Numbered from the stretch's first letter, positions 6,804 through 13,587 are shown. The stretch is DNA of 20,336 nucleotides from CAYVMN01 sp964452575 (GCA_964452575.1 CAYVMN010000073.1:1-20336), one strand, 5' to 3'. Translations and numbers: made by a program. Notes: a model not told the origin generated them from the sequence alone.

Positions 6804-7829
6804 ATGAAAAAGACGCTTTTTTTGATGTTCACAGGATTGATCGCACTGACCCTTTTTTTGTTTGATGCACCTCCAGTGACTGCGGGTGCAGCGCAAATAA
6901 AACTGAGGTATGCCAATTTCCCACCGGCTCCTACATTCCCCTGCGTTCAGATGGAGAGATGGGCAAAGGAAGTGCAAAAGCGCACCAACGGAAAAGTTGT
7001 TGTAGAAACCTATCCCGGAGGAACTCTCCTCAATTCATCCAATATGTTTGACGGGGTACTTAGCGGTATGGCAGACATAGGGTGCTCGTGCCCCGCCTAC
7101 GAGCCTGGTCGGTTTCCACTTATTGCGGGAATAATCCAGCCCGTAGGCTTCAAAACCTGCAAGGTGTCAAGCCGCGCTTTATGGACTTTGACTCAGGAGT
7201 TTAAGCCTCAATCATTAAAAGATTTCAAAATCGTAACCATGTTTACCTCCGCTCCGTCTTACCTGGCAACAAAAAAGCCGGTGCGGTCCCTTGAAGACCT
7301 GTCCGGTTTGGAGTTGAGGGCTGCAGGGAACATGGTGGAAACCCTTAAGGCAATGGGTGCGGCGCCCGTAGGCATGCCCATGTCCGCATTGCCTGAGGCG
7401 CTTCAAAAAGGCGTGGTCAAAGGCTATGCCGCTTCCAAGGAAGTCCTCCTGGATTTCAAATTCGCGGAGATCGTCAAGTACGTCACAGATTATTCTCTTG
7501 GCACGGTCTCCTTTGCCGTCCTAATGAACAAAGCCAAATGGAATTCCTTGCCTGAGGATGTACAAAAGGTGATCGACGATCTGGGTGAAGAACAGGCAAT
7601 TTGGGTTGGGGAATATATGGATAAGCACGTTGCTGAGGCCGTTGCTTGGGCAAAGAAAGATCAAGGTCTCGAAGTCATAACCATATCGGAAAAAGAGAAG
7701 CTGAGGTGGGATAATCGCCTGGAGTCTGTTGTTAAAGCCTATTTGGAGGATACCAAGGCTCGAGGGTTACCCGGAAAGGCTTTTTTGGACAGGTTATATG
7801 AATTGAAAGCTCAGTACGAAAAGGAATAA
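6804..7829 (+). CDS. dctP: TRAP transporter substrate-binding protein, DctP type
   Basis: A 341-residue periplasmic solute-binding protein of the DctP/TAXI-independent TRAP class, preceded by AGGAGG 8 bases upstream. Residues 1-28 are a Sec signal peptide (KK, hydrophobic core FLMFTGLIALTLFLF, cleavage probably after VTAGA). The mature protein starts IKLRYANFPPAPTF, the usual first strand. Family landmarks follow: VVETYPGGTLLN (66-77), MADIG (89-93), and the segment LSGLELRAAGNMVETLKAMG (166-185) with Arg172 at the position that in DctP proteins makes the salt bridge to the ligand's carboxylate. It therefore probably binds an organic acid. It delivers ligand to the DctQ/DctM membrane pair encoded downstream. 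Hairpins in the 220-bp gap to dctQ suggest that this gene is expressed at a higher level, as is usual for binding proteins. Confidence 0.93.
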   Translation: MKKTLFLMFTGLIALTLFLFDAPPVTAGAAQIKLRYANFPPAPTFPCVQMERWAKEVQKRTNGKVVVETYPGGTLLNSSNMFDGVLSGMADIGCSCPAYEPGRFPLIAGIIQPVGFKTCKVSSRALWTLTQEFKPQSLKDFKIVTMFTSAPSYLATKKPVRSLEDLSGLELRAAGNMVETLKAMGAAPVGMPMSALPEALQKGVVKGYAASKEVLLDFKFAEIVKYVTDYSLGTVSFAVLMNKAKWNSLPEDVQKVIDDLGEEQAIWVGEYMDKHVAEAVAWAKKDQGLEVITISEKEKLRWDNRLESVVKAYLEDTKARGLPGKAFLDRLYELKAQYEKE

Positions 7830-7846
7830 AACAAATGTGCGGTCGG

Positions 7847-7883
7847 CTTTTCAAGAGGAGTTACTACGTACTCCCCTGAAAAG
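7847..7883 (+). terminator. hairpin after dctP (partial terminator or mRNA stabiliser)
   Basis: CTTTTCA...GGAGT (7847-7861) pairs with ACTCC...TGAAAAG (7870-7883), a long stem with one bulge and one mismatch. No T-run follows, so it more likely protects the dctP transcript 3' end than terminates fully. Confidence 0.55.
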
Positions 7884-7992
7884 ATGCCCCATGCTTTACC
7901 GGAAAGTATTCATGGACCGTTGACCTAATGACCAGGTTGTCGGCCCATTGTTAAAGCCTGCCCCCGGGCTTTGGGGGGCCGTCAAGCGGCTG

Positions 7993-8030
7993 GCATAAGA
8001 TCTCCTTCACATTGACGGGAGATCTTATGC
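7993..8030 (+). promoter_or_regulatory. perfect 13-bp inverted repeat before dctQ
   Basis: GCATAAGATCTCC (7993-8005) and GGAGATCTTATGC (8018-8030) are perfect inverted repeats 12 bases apart, ending 19 bases before the dctQ start. It could be an RNA hairpin that limits dctQM expression relative to dctP, or a protein-binding site. A third small stem, AAAGCC/GGCTTT, lies near 7952-7971. Confidence 0.6.
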
Positions 8031-8049
8031 AAGGCATAGCGAGATCAAA

Positions 8050-8535
8050 ATGGATTACATTGAAAAGTTTGTTGTCGCCATAAACAGGTGGGTAAGCTAC
8101 CTGGCCGGTGGTGCGCTCGCAGCAATGGTGCTTGTTACGGTAGTCAATGTCATTCTCCGCCAAGTTTATGTTCCTTTTGCCGGCTGCGTTGAGGTTGTTA
8201 CCTATCTTGGCGTTATCGTTGTGGGCTTCTCGCTGGGCTACACGCAGCTTCGCGGAGCCCACATAGCAATTGATATACTCGCCGGCAAATTCTCCCGGAA
8301 GACTCAGGTAGTCCTCGATGCAATTAAGCAGTTGATGGGAATGTCCCTGTTCGGCGTTATCGCCTGGCGGACGGCACTGTATGCTGCCCACTTAAAAGAT
8401 ATCGGTTCTCTGTCAGAGACTCTGAAAATCATCTTCTATCCGGTTACTTATTGCCTGGCCTTCGGGTGTGCGTGTCTCGCCTTGCTCCTTTTTGTATATT
8501 CACTGAAAGCCGTATTAAGGGTGTTTAATAAATGA
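8050..8535 (+). CDS. dctQ: TRAP transporter small membrane subunit, DctQ type
   Basis: A 161-residue integral membrane protein of normal size for DctQ. Four hydrophobic segments are visible at about residues 17-36, 46-64, 88-107 and 128-150. The stretch VVNVILRQVYVPFAGCVEVVTYLGV (starting near residue 31) carries the conserved pattern of this family (N..LR..... ....E......), and GAHIAIDIL matches the family's 'H...D' loop. The start codon has only a weak ribosome binding site, but the following gene overlaps it by ATGA (8532-8535), so dctQ and dctM are translationally coupled. It works with DctM as the membrane complex that drives sodium-coupled import of ligand released by DctP. Confidence 0.9.
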   Translation: MDYIEKFVVAINRWVSYLAGGALAAMVLVTVVNVILRQVYVPFAGCVEVVTYLGVIVVGFSLGYTQLRGAHIAIDILAGKFSRKTQVVLDAIKQLMGMSLFGVIAWRTALYAAHLKDIGSLSETLKIIFYPVTYCLAFGCACLALLLFVYSLKAVLRVFNK

Positions 8536-9836
8536 GTTCAGTCCTCGTAGCACTCATTGGCATTGCAGTCCTGCTGATTGTTATGTTTCTTGTGCAAGTC
8601 CCGGTTGGATTTGCTATGATTTTGGTAGGCGCCCTGGGCATCTGGTACATGCTCTCGGGTGATGCGGCATTTCATATATTGGGTACGGATATTTGGCTTC
8701 GCTTTTCTTCTTACGGGCTTACAGTTATTCCTCTTTTTACTTTCATGGGCTTTATCGCCTTCAATTCAGGTCTAGGTGAACGGCTTTATCTGGCGCTCTA
8801 CAGATGGATCGGTCACTGGCGAGGGGGCCTGGCGATTGCCACAATAGGCGCCGACGAACTTTTTGCCGCCATCTGCGGGTCCAACACTGCTACTGTGTCG
8901 ACCATGGGCAGTGTAGCTTTGCCCCAGATGAAGAAATACAATTATGACCCCATCCTGAGTTCCGGGGCTGTTGCTACGGGCGGAACGCTCGGCGTGGTGA
9001 TGCCCCCCAGTGTCGTTCTCATTGTGATAGGTCTGCAGACGGAACAATCCATCGTTCAGCTCTTTCTGGCAGGTATTTTCCCTGCCCTGCTTCTGGGGGG
9101 CTTATTCATTCTTACCATCTTCCTCCTCTGCAGGCAAAACCCCTATTTGGGTCCGGCAGGCCCGAAAGCAACCTTCAAGGAGAAGATGGTATCTCTAGGT
9201 GGTGTCATTGAGGCCATAGGACTGTTTGTCCTGGTGATTGGGGGCCTTTATTTGGGCTGGTTTACGCCGACCGAAGCGGGTGCCGTGGGGTCTTTTGCTA
9301 TTTTTCTTTCGGCAGTTGCAAGGAAAAGACTTAGCTGGAAGGGTCTCGTTGACTCCATCATGGATTCTTTATGGGTGTCATGTTTCGTGTTTGTACTTAT
9401 TACAGGGGCGACGATTTTCGGCCGGTTTCTCACGGTCACGCGATTACCTTTCTTAGTTGCCGATTGGGCATCGGCCTTGCCTGTGCCGCCCCTGGCCATC
9501 TTAACAATTGTTTTGATTATTTACCTTATAGGCGGTTGTTTTATGGATGCACTGGGATTCCTGGTTCTCACGATTCCCATCTTTTTTCCTCTTGGTTTGG
9601 CTCTTGGATACAATCCTATATGGTATTCCATCATCCTGACAATGGTCACTACCATGGGGGCGATCACCCCCCCCGTGGGGGTAAATCTATATATCGTTAA
9701 GGCACTGAATCCGGAGGTGAGTCTGAGCACAATTTTCAGGAGTGTACTCTTCTTTCTGGCAGCTTGCGCGGTCAGCATTGGTATCCTGATGCTTTTTCCT
9801 CAAATCGCCCTATTCATACCGGGACTCATACAATAG
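8532..9836 (+). CDS. dctM: TRAP transporter large permease subunit, DctM type
   Basis: A 434-residue polytopic membrane protein, standard DctM length, with about 11-12 hydrophobic segments. Its two hairpin-motif halves are clear: GSNTATVSTMGSVALP (116-131) followed by GAVATGGTLGVVMPPS (145-160), then MVTTMGAITPPVGVNLYIVKAL in the C-terminal repeat. These are the conserved substrate/sodium-binding clamshell elements of the TRAP transporter large subunit. The start overlaps dctQ's stop (ATGA). The 181 bases after it contain no clear terminator, so the CoA ligase gene at 10018 may share the transcript. The transported substrate is not predictable from this protein alone. Confidence 0.95.
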   Translation: MSSVLVALIGIAVLLIVMFLVQVPVGFAMILVGALGIWYMLSGDAAFHILGTDIWLRFSSYGLTVIPLFTFMGFIAFNSGLGERLYLALYRWIGHWRGGLAIATIGADELFAAICGSNTATVSTMGSVALPQMKKYNYDPILSSGAVATGGTLGVVMPPSVVLIVIGLQTEQSIVQLFLAGIFPALLLGGLFILTIFLLCRQNPYLGPAGPKATFKEKMVSLGGVIEAIGLFVLVIGGLYLGWFTPTEAGAVGSFAIFLSAVARKRLSWKGLVDSIMDSLWVSCFVFVLITGATIFGRFLTVTRLPFLVADWASALPVPPLAILTIVLIIYLIGGCFMDALGFLVLTIPIFFPLGLALGYNPIWYSIILTMVTTMGAITPPVGVNLYIVKALNPEVSLSTIFRSVLFFLAACAVSIGILMLFPQIALFIPGLIQ

Positions 9837-10017
9837 GTGCGATTTGAATTGTTGGTGAGGTCAGCGAAGCGGCAATACCGGATATGGGCAAGATTTAAGC
9901 TAAGCGGCAGGGTGAATCAGAAGGGCAAAAGCGTTACGGCCCAGTTCAAAGCCCGTTCCTCTTCTTAGCTCTGGAACATGACATGCGATAAACGAAAAGG
10001 GTGGGGAGAGTCTTGAT

Positions 10018-11352
10018 ATGGAAGAGTATTCAAAATACTGGAATGAACGAATGGAAACCCTGGCACCCGAAGAGTTCCGCGAAGTACAGGAAAAGGCGCT
10101 GTTAAGGCAGCTTAAATACGTGAACGAGAATTCAGCCTTTTACCGCGAAAAATTCCAAGAATCGGGCGTGGATATCAACGATATCAAAAGCCTGGAGGAC
10201 TTGGCCAGGCTTCCCTTCACAGAGAAGACCGAACTTCGTGACAGCCAGCTTACCAGCCCGCCGTTGGGAAAACATGTCGCAACCCCCATGACCAGAGTCA
10301 AGAGAATATACTCAACAAGCGGAACCACGGGTCGGCCGACCTTCATCGGGCTTACCGGGCACGACGTAGACATTTGGACCGAGGCCGCTTGCAGAGCGTT
10401 TTGGACCTGCGGCCTTAGGCCCAACAGCATTGTGCCCCTTGTGGTCGCTCCTTTTTTGATCGCCGCCTCCTATGCAGATGCCCTCCAAAAAATCGGAACG
10501 GTGGTCCCCATAGGCGTTGGAGCCACGGACCGAATTGTCGGGGCCTTCCAGTACATTGGGGCCAACGCCCTCCTCTCAACGTCATCATATCCATTGCATT
10601 TTGCCGATTCGCTCCAAAAGAGAGGGATCGATCCGAAGACCCTGGGGATTAAGGTAATCATGGCCGGTGGCGAGCCAGGCGCAGCCATTCCTTCGTTACG
10701 CCGGGAGGTCGAAGAAACCTTTAACTGCATATTTCTTGAGATGATGGGAAACGGGGACATGTGCGGCGAAATGTGGGCGGAATGTGAATTCAAGAAAGGA
10801 ATGCACTTCATTGCACAGGGCATTGTCCATCCTGAAATCATCGATCCCGATACAGGGGAGGTCTTGGAGATCAAAGAAGGGACCCGTGGCGAGCTGGTTT
10901 ACACCTCTCTTGACCGGGAATGCATTCCGCTCGTACGGTTCAGAACGCGCGACCATGTGGGAGTGACCCAGACCGTTTGCGAATGCGGGCGAACAGGCTT
11001 CAGCGTCCGCGTTTTTGGAAGAACGGACGATATGATCATTGTCAATGGCGTCAACGTGTATCCCGGAGCTGTTCGGGACGTCGTAGCCGGTTTTGCGCCA
11101 AAAGTAACTGGTGTCATGGAGATTCAGTTGTACAAGCCTCCTCCGGAGGGATGGGAACCACCCATTCATATAAAGGTGGAATACCAAGTGGATCCTTCCG
11201 AAATGGCCTCCCTCAAGAAAGAAATCGAATCGCGCATCAGGGAAAAACTCATTTTTCGCTCTAACGTGGAACTTGTCCCAGCAGGGAGCCTGCCCCGATA
11301 CGAATATAAGGCCAGGCTTGTCAAAAAACTTTATGAGGAGAAAAAGGAGTGA
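10018..11352 (+). CDS. PaaK-like (phenylacetate-CoA ligase family) acyl-CoA ligase
   Basis: A 444-residue adenylate-forming enzyme, the normal length for PaaK-type ligases. ATP-binding motif STSGTTGRP is at residues 99-107. The family pattern LEMMGNGDMCGEMWAECEF (240-258) resembles the conserved E.YG...P..A.EC stretch of PaaK proteins. CECGRT (321-326), GELVYTSL (291-298), FGRTDDMIIVNGVNVYP (333-349) and the C-terminal lysine Lys431 in YKAR complete the active-site set. The reaction expected is carboxylate + ATP + CoA to acyl-CoA + AMP + PPi in the cytoplasm. It follows a TRAP importer and a Mo-enzyme, suggesting that it activates the imported acid or the Mo-enzyme's product. Whether the acid is aromatic is unknown, since this family also contains members of undefined specificity. 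Confidence 0.9.
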   Translation: MEEYSKYWNERMETLAPEEFREVQEKALLRQLKYVNENSAFYREKFQESGVDINDIKSLEDLARLPFTEKTELRDSQLTSPPLGKHVATPMTRVKRIYSTSGTTGRPTFIGLTGHDVDIWTEAACRAFWTCGLRPNSIVPLVVAPFLIAASYADALQKIGTVVPIGVGATDRIVGAFQYIGANALLSTSSYPLHFADSLQKRGIDPKTLGIKVIMAGGEPGAAIPSLRREVEETFNCIFLEMMGNGDMCGEMWAECEFKKGMHFIAQGIVHPEIIDPDTGEVLEIKEGTRGELVYTSLDRECIPLVRFRTRDHVGVTQTVCECGRTGFSVRVFGRTDDMIIVNGVNVYPGAVRDVVAGFAPKVTGVMEIQLYKPPPEGWEPPIHIKVEYQVDPSEMASLKKEIESRIREKLIFRSNVELVPAGSLPRYEYKARLVKKLYEEKKE

Positions 11353-11431
11353 GTGGGGGTTTTCCGCGCCAGCATGAAAAGCGAAACGTATACCCATGAT
11401 GTGGGAGGCAGCCATTACTGCAAACGCAGGC

Positions 11432-11605
11432 TCAATCCGTGAAAACCTTAACAGAGCCCGAGTGTCTGGGAGTGCTTTCTCCGAAAATCAAGAGCGATGT
11501 TGTATAGATACGCCCCTCTTCACTGTCAACCACGACCTCTACGGCCAAATGCGAGCTCCTCTCCGGGAGATGCGCCAAGATTCCAAGTAGTTCTTTTAAC
11601 TCCAT
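11432..11605 (-). CDS. small hypothetical protein (57 residues)
   Basis: An unrecognised minus-strand ORF, ATG 11605 to TGA 11432. It is supported by an excellent ribosome binding site: the minus strand reads TAAGGAGGTGGAAGG directly before the ATG. The protein begins MELKELLGILAHLPERSS, then has a hydrophobic alternating segment (LAVEVVVDSEEGRIYTTSL) that looks like a beta-hairpin, and ends SGSVKVFTD. There are no Cys residues and no membrane segment. A long hairpin (11628-11662) precedes it. It lies convergent to the CoA-ligase gene. No function is assigned. It could be a real small protein or the surviving start of a larger decayed gene. Confidence 0.5.
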   Translation of the reverse strand: MELKELLGILAHLPERSSHLAVEVVVDSEEGRIYTTSLLIFGESTPRHSGSVKVFTD

Positions 11606-11627
11606 CCTTCCACCTCCTTACATAAAA

Positions 11628-11662
11628 GAAGGTCAGGCGAAAAGCAAAACGCCTTGACCTTC
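11628..11662 (-). promoter_or_regulatory. long hairpin in the leader of the 57-residue ORF
   Basis: GAAGGTCAGGCG (11628-11639) pairs with CGCCTTGACCTTC (11650-11662) with a single bulged base and a 10-base A-rich loop. On the minus strand the stem is followed by TTTT and then the Shine-Dalgarno sequence, so it could act as a weak terminator/attenuator just upstream of the small ORF. Confidence 0.55.
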
Positions 11663-11779
11663 CGATCTTCCTCCGCCAGACGACGCCAAATTCTTATCTT
11701 GCCGCGGCATAACGCAGATTCGCCATGCTTCGAAACGCGCACACATGCTATTGCAGTATCTGAGCGGAGATTCTCACAA

Positions 11780-12150
11780 GTCATGCGTGTCAGACCGCTG
11801 TCAGCTCCGGCCTATGTGGGAAGTGAATCGTATTATGGTCTCGTGTGGCTGTTGCAGCGGGAGGAAAGGGAGCGGATTTTTCAAACCAGCAAATTTGCCG
11901 AGAGAACAAGGACCGGGGCCCTGCTCAACCTGGAGCGCACGCTGTGGTCGCCATGGGCATCAATCATCTGGACCTCTGTCAGATCCATGAAGTCAGAACT
12001 CAGGAGGACCTCGATGTCATCAGCGGCCCCGGGGGGTCCCTGGAGGCCTTCGTGGAGGCTAAAGCTGCCGGGAAGGCTCGTTTTATCGGCCTAACGAGTC
12101 ATAATGACCCGGTCATCCTGACGCGCGCCGTGAAGGAATGGCGCATATAA
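11780..12150 (+). pseudogene. aldo/keto reductase fragment, frameshifted
   Basis: One frame reads SESYYGLVWLLQ...IFQTSKFAERTRTGALLNLERTL. After a one-base shift near 11945 the next frame continues GINHLDLCQIHEVRTQEDLD...AAGKARFIGLTSH. Together they match the middle of an aldo/keto reductase (the 'SE..LG', 'TK....T..gal..LE.sL', 'YIDLYQIH' and 'GK.R.IG.S.H' blocks). The N-terminal roughly 40 residues and the whole C-terminal half are missing, and the reading frame ends 3 bases before the inverted-repeat element at 12153. No functional enzyme can be made from it. Confidence 0.75.
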
Positions 12151-12159
12151 GCGGGACGT

Positions 12160-12512
12160 CTATGCTTTTATGCGATTTTCTGCTATAAGCTCAAGTTGCT
12201 TCTCTCTTGCTATTTTTTCTCCCCTTTTCGATGAACGACTCACCGACGGTTGCCCTATCTTGAGCCTGGCCGCAATTTCAATCGTGCTCATCCCAAGTTT
12301 TCGATGCGCCCAAAAACATAGCAGAGATCGCGATGCCACCGTTCGCGGGGATTTGCCGAAGGCCGTTACCTCCTCAGGACTCATCCCCATCACTTCGGCT
12401 ACCCTCAGAACCGCCGTTCGATGCCTCTAATGATCACATGGTGCAGCGCGCCTGGGGCCTGTCTGCGGGCGGACACGCACAGGCAGGCGTTTATTCTCTC
12501 TTGCCGTGGCAT
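12160..12512 (-). pseudogene. internally deleted REP-associated (RAYT/IS200-like) transposase relic, copy 2
   Basis: From ATG 12512 the minus strand encodes MPRQERIN, an unusual in-frame insert (ACLCVSARRQ), and then APGALHHVIIRGIERRF and a stop at 12405. 'MPR.AR.DAPGALHHVIIRGIERR' is the canonical N-terminus of the TnpA_REP family. The minus strand then continues in another frame with VAEVMGMSPEEVTAFGKSPR, SLLCFWAHRKLGMSTIEIAA, LKIGQPSVS and KRGEKIARE, the family's C-terminal helix-turn-helix region, to a stop at 12160. The central catalytic part (HUH, Tyr) is missing. The insert in the N-terminus corresponds to a REP-like hairpin. It has the same core loss as the relic at 2216-2465, although the sequences differ. 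Confidence 0.82.
12449..12489. repeat. REP-like imperfect palindrome inside the RAYT relic
   Basis: The right arm CGCACAGGCAGGCG (12476-12489) pairs with CGCCTG (12449-12454), CCTGT (12458-12462) and GCG (12465-12467), leaving GGG and CT bulges on the left arm and an 8-base loop. GC-rich hairpins with bulges are typical of the REP sequences that RAYT transposases act on. Here it interrupts the transposase's own N-terminal coding region in frame. Confidence 0.6.
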
Positions 12513-12591
12513 AACTGCACTCTAATTATATCTAACCCCCAAGGTAAAGCATAAAAGCATAGTTGTCCCCATTTACAGCCAGCATCGCTTA

Positions 12592-12804
12592 TCAGGCATT
12601 TGCAAGACGGCCCTTCGGCTGAGGGACGGGTCTACCAAGTCTTGTGGCAGTTTCGATCCACTCCTCGATAATTTGCTGTGCATTGCCGAGAGCCTCCTGG
12701 TAGGCCTTGCCATCGGCCATGCATCCGGGGAGTTCCGGCACCTCGGCCACGTAGGCATTGTCTTCAAGACTCCAAAAAATGATGATTTCGTATTTCTTAT
12801 CCAT
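12592..12804 (-). CDS. HicB-like antitoxin / HicB-family protein
   Basis: A 70-residue protein starting MDKKYEIIIFWSLEDNAYVA and continuing EVPELPGCMADGKAYQEAL, the signature of HicB-type partial RNase-H fold proteins (…AEVPELPGC.AdG.T.eEAl.N...AI..wIe.A...G...P.P). ATG 12804 is chosen because the homologous region begins there; the frame extends upstream to 12912 without family similarity. In type II toxin-antitoxin systems HicB neutralises the HicA mRNA interferase. I looked on both sides and found no HicA, which should be a 60-80 residue dsRBD-like protein with a GSH motif. It also lacks an obvious C-terminal DNA-binding domain, so it is either an orphan, or part of a decayed module, or a HicB-like protein with another role. 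It is oriented with the DUF2442 gene upstream. Confidence 0.85.
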   Translation of the reverse strand: MDKKYEIIIFWSLEDNAYVAEVPELPGCMADGKAYQEALGNAQQIIEEWIETATRLGRPVPQPKGRLANA

Positions 12805-12920
12805 CGTCAGCCTTGAGGCGTTGAGGGTGACGCACCTGTGCAGAACCCGAAGTCGCCTCCGATGCTTGGCCGGCGGAAGCCAATTCCTTCCTTTTCGCGA
12901 GAGGTGTATCAACGATAAGC

Positions 12921-13208
12921 TCAGCGGCGCGCGGCTTTTTTGTGCGTCCGCTGGAACGACCGATTGGTCTGGACGATCCTTTCATATAGCGTCTCCGGTG
13001 CCAAGGCGGCTCCGTTCGGCCATCCGATAGTACCTCCCTCTAGCTTCGCCTTGGAAAAAAGCGCCTTGTCCTTCAGGGCCTCAAAAACAGGACCGCGGGA
13101 CAGGTAGTACGAAAAGTCAATTTCTCCCTCAACGCCGTCATCGAATTGGATATAATAGACGTATCGCCCACGGTATTCAATCTTGGTCATGTCATTTATG
13201 TCCGACAT
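12921..13208 (-). CDS. DUF2442 domain protein
   Basis: A 95-residue protein from ATG 13208 (AAGGCG 4-9 bases upstream); an internal ATG at 13190 is an alternative start. KIEYRGRYVYYIQFDDGVEG, GPVFEALKD, LFSKAKLEGGTIGWPNGAAL and APETLYE match the DUF2442 pattern (…V.f.dG..g.vDl…gpvf..L.d…F..v.ve.gtl.WpnGaDiaPe.LYe). The C-terminal tail (NRSFQRTHKKAARR) is basic. DUF2442 genes often accompany small toxin-antitoxin-like genes such as DUF4160; here no DUF4160 partner is seen and the nearest gene is the HicB-like one, 116 bases downstream. The molecular function is unknown. Confidence 0.85.
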   Translation of the reverse strand: MSDINDMTKIEYRGRYVYYIQFDDGVEGEIDFSYYLSRGPVFEALKDKALFSKAKLEGGTIGWPNGAALAPETLYERIVQTNRSFQRTHKKAARR

Positions 13209-13343
13209 AGTTCGCCTTATTTCGGCGGAAAAAGTTTTGCAGGAGCTACCCTGTGCCCCAAACCTGGTCAATTTATTCTAGCAAAAAGACCCCTCCTTTG
13301 CAAAATGTGGCAAGGCCCTTTTCCTTAATCCCTCCAAGATCCC

Positions 13344-13371
13344 TTGACTTTTGAACTTCTTGGATTATTAT
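13344..13371 (+). promoter_or_regulatory. possible sigma-70 promoter upstream of the ArsA-like gene
   Basis: TTGACT (13344-13349), 16 bases, then TATTAT (13366-13371). If used it would make a leader of about 230 bases carrying the tRNA fragment and the hairpin at 13547. The match is moderate and could be chance in AT-rich DNA. Confidence 0.35.
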
Positions 13372-13462
13372 CCGGTTGGATATGGGTTGCAAAATAAGGT
13401 AAAATACTGGCAACTCCTGGAGGGTTGAATCCAATAAAATCAATTCGTTAAGGCAGCCTGAA

Positions 13463-13483
13463 CGAGTCCGCCCTTCGGCACCA
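13463..13483 (+). repeat. tRNA-Leu 3'-end fragment, second candidate att site
   Basis: CGAGTCCGCC-CTTCGGC-ACCA fits tRNA-Leu from the T-loop (position 56) to the CCA end. The acceptor strand CTTCGGCACCA is identical to that at 2706-2716 and in the same orientation. The rest of a tRNA is absent upstream. The CCA end marks a boundary between accessory genes and the housekeeping-like block. Confidence 0.6.
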
Positions 13484-13546
13484 TGACCTTTTTTGTATCA
13501 GGTAGGGGGAACCAGTCAAAGGGTGCGTGTCTTGGCTGGGGTTCAG

Positions 13547-13587
13547 ACCCGAGGGAGGAGCGAAATTGGACTCTTTCGGGTTTTTTT
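13547..13587 (+). terminator. terminator-like hairpin just before the ArsA-like gene
   Basis: ACCCGA (13547-13552) pairs with TCGGGT (13576-13581), followed by six T (13582-13587), 18 bases before the GTG start at 13606. The 23-base loop is long. It may stop read-through from the left or act as an attenuator in the leader. Confidence 0.5.

Larger units (their letters stand above)
12153..12569. mobile_element. 0.4-kb element with terminal inverted repeats around a deleted RAYT gene
   Basis: Positions 12153-12173 and 12549-12569 are inverted copies of a 21-bp sequence with two mismatches; the inner 14 bp (CTATGCTTTTATGC at 12160-12173) are perfect. Between them lies only an internally deleted REP-transposase gene and a REP-like hairpin. 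The arrangement is that of a small non-autonomous (MITE-like) element. No target duplication is obvious. It abuts the broken aldo/keto reductase fragment. Confidence 0.65.

Noticed and set aside
10696..11415. Long (239-codon) minus-strand open frame
   Set aside because: It is antisense to the PaaK-like ligase, has no ribosome binding site or family features, and the + strand gene is clear.
12797..12985. Minus-strand open frame between DUF2442 and HicB, considered as the missing HicA
   Set aside because: It is in a different frame overlapping DUF2442's end, is rich in Lys/Arg/Ala/Ser, and lacks the HicA GSH-type motif and fold pattern.
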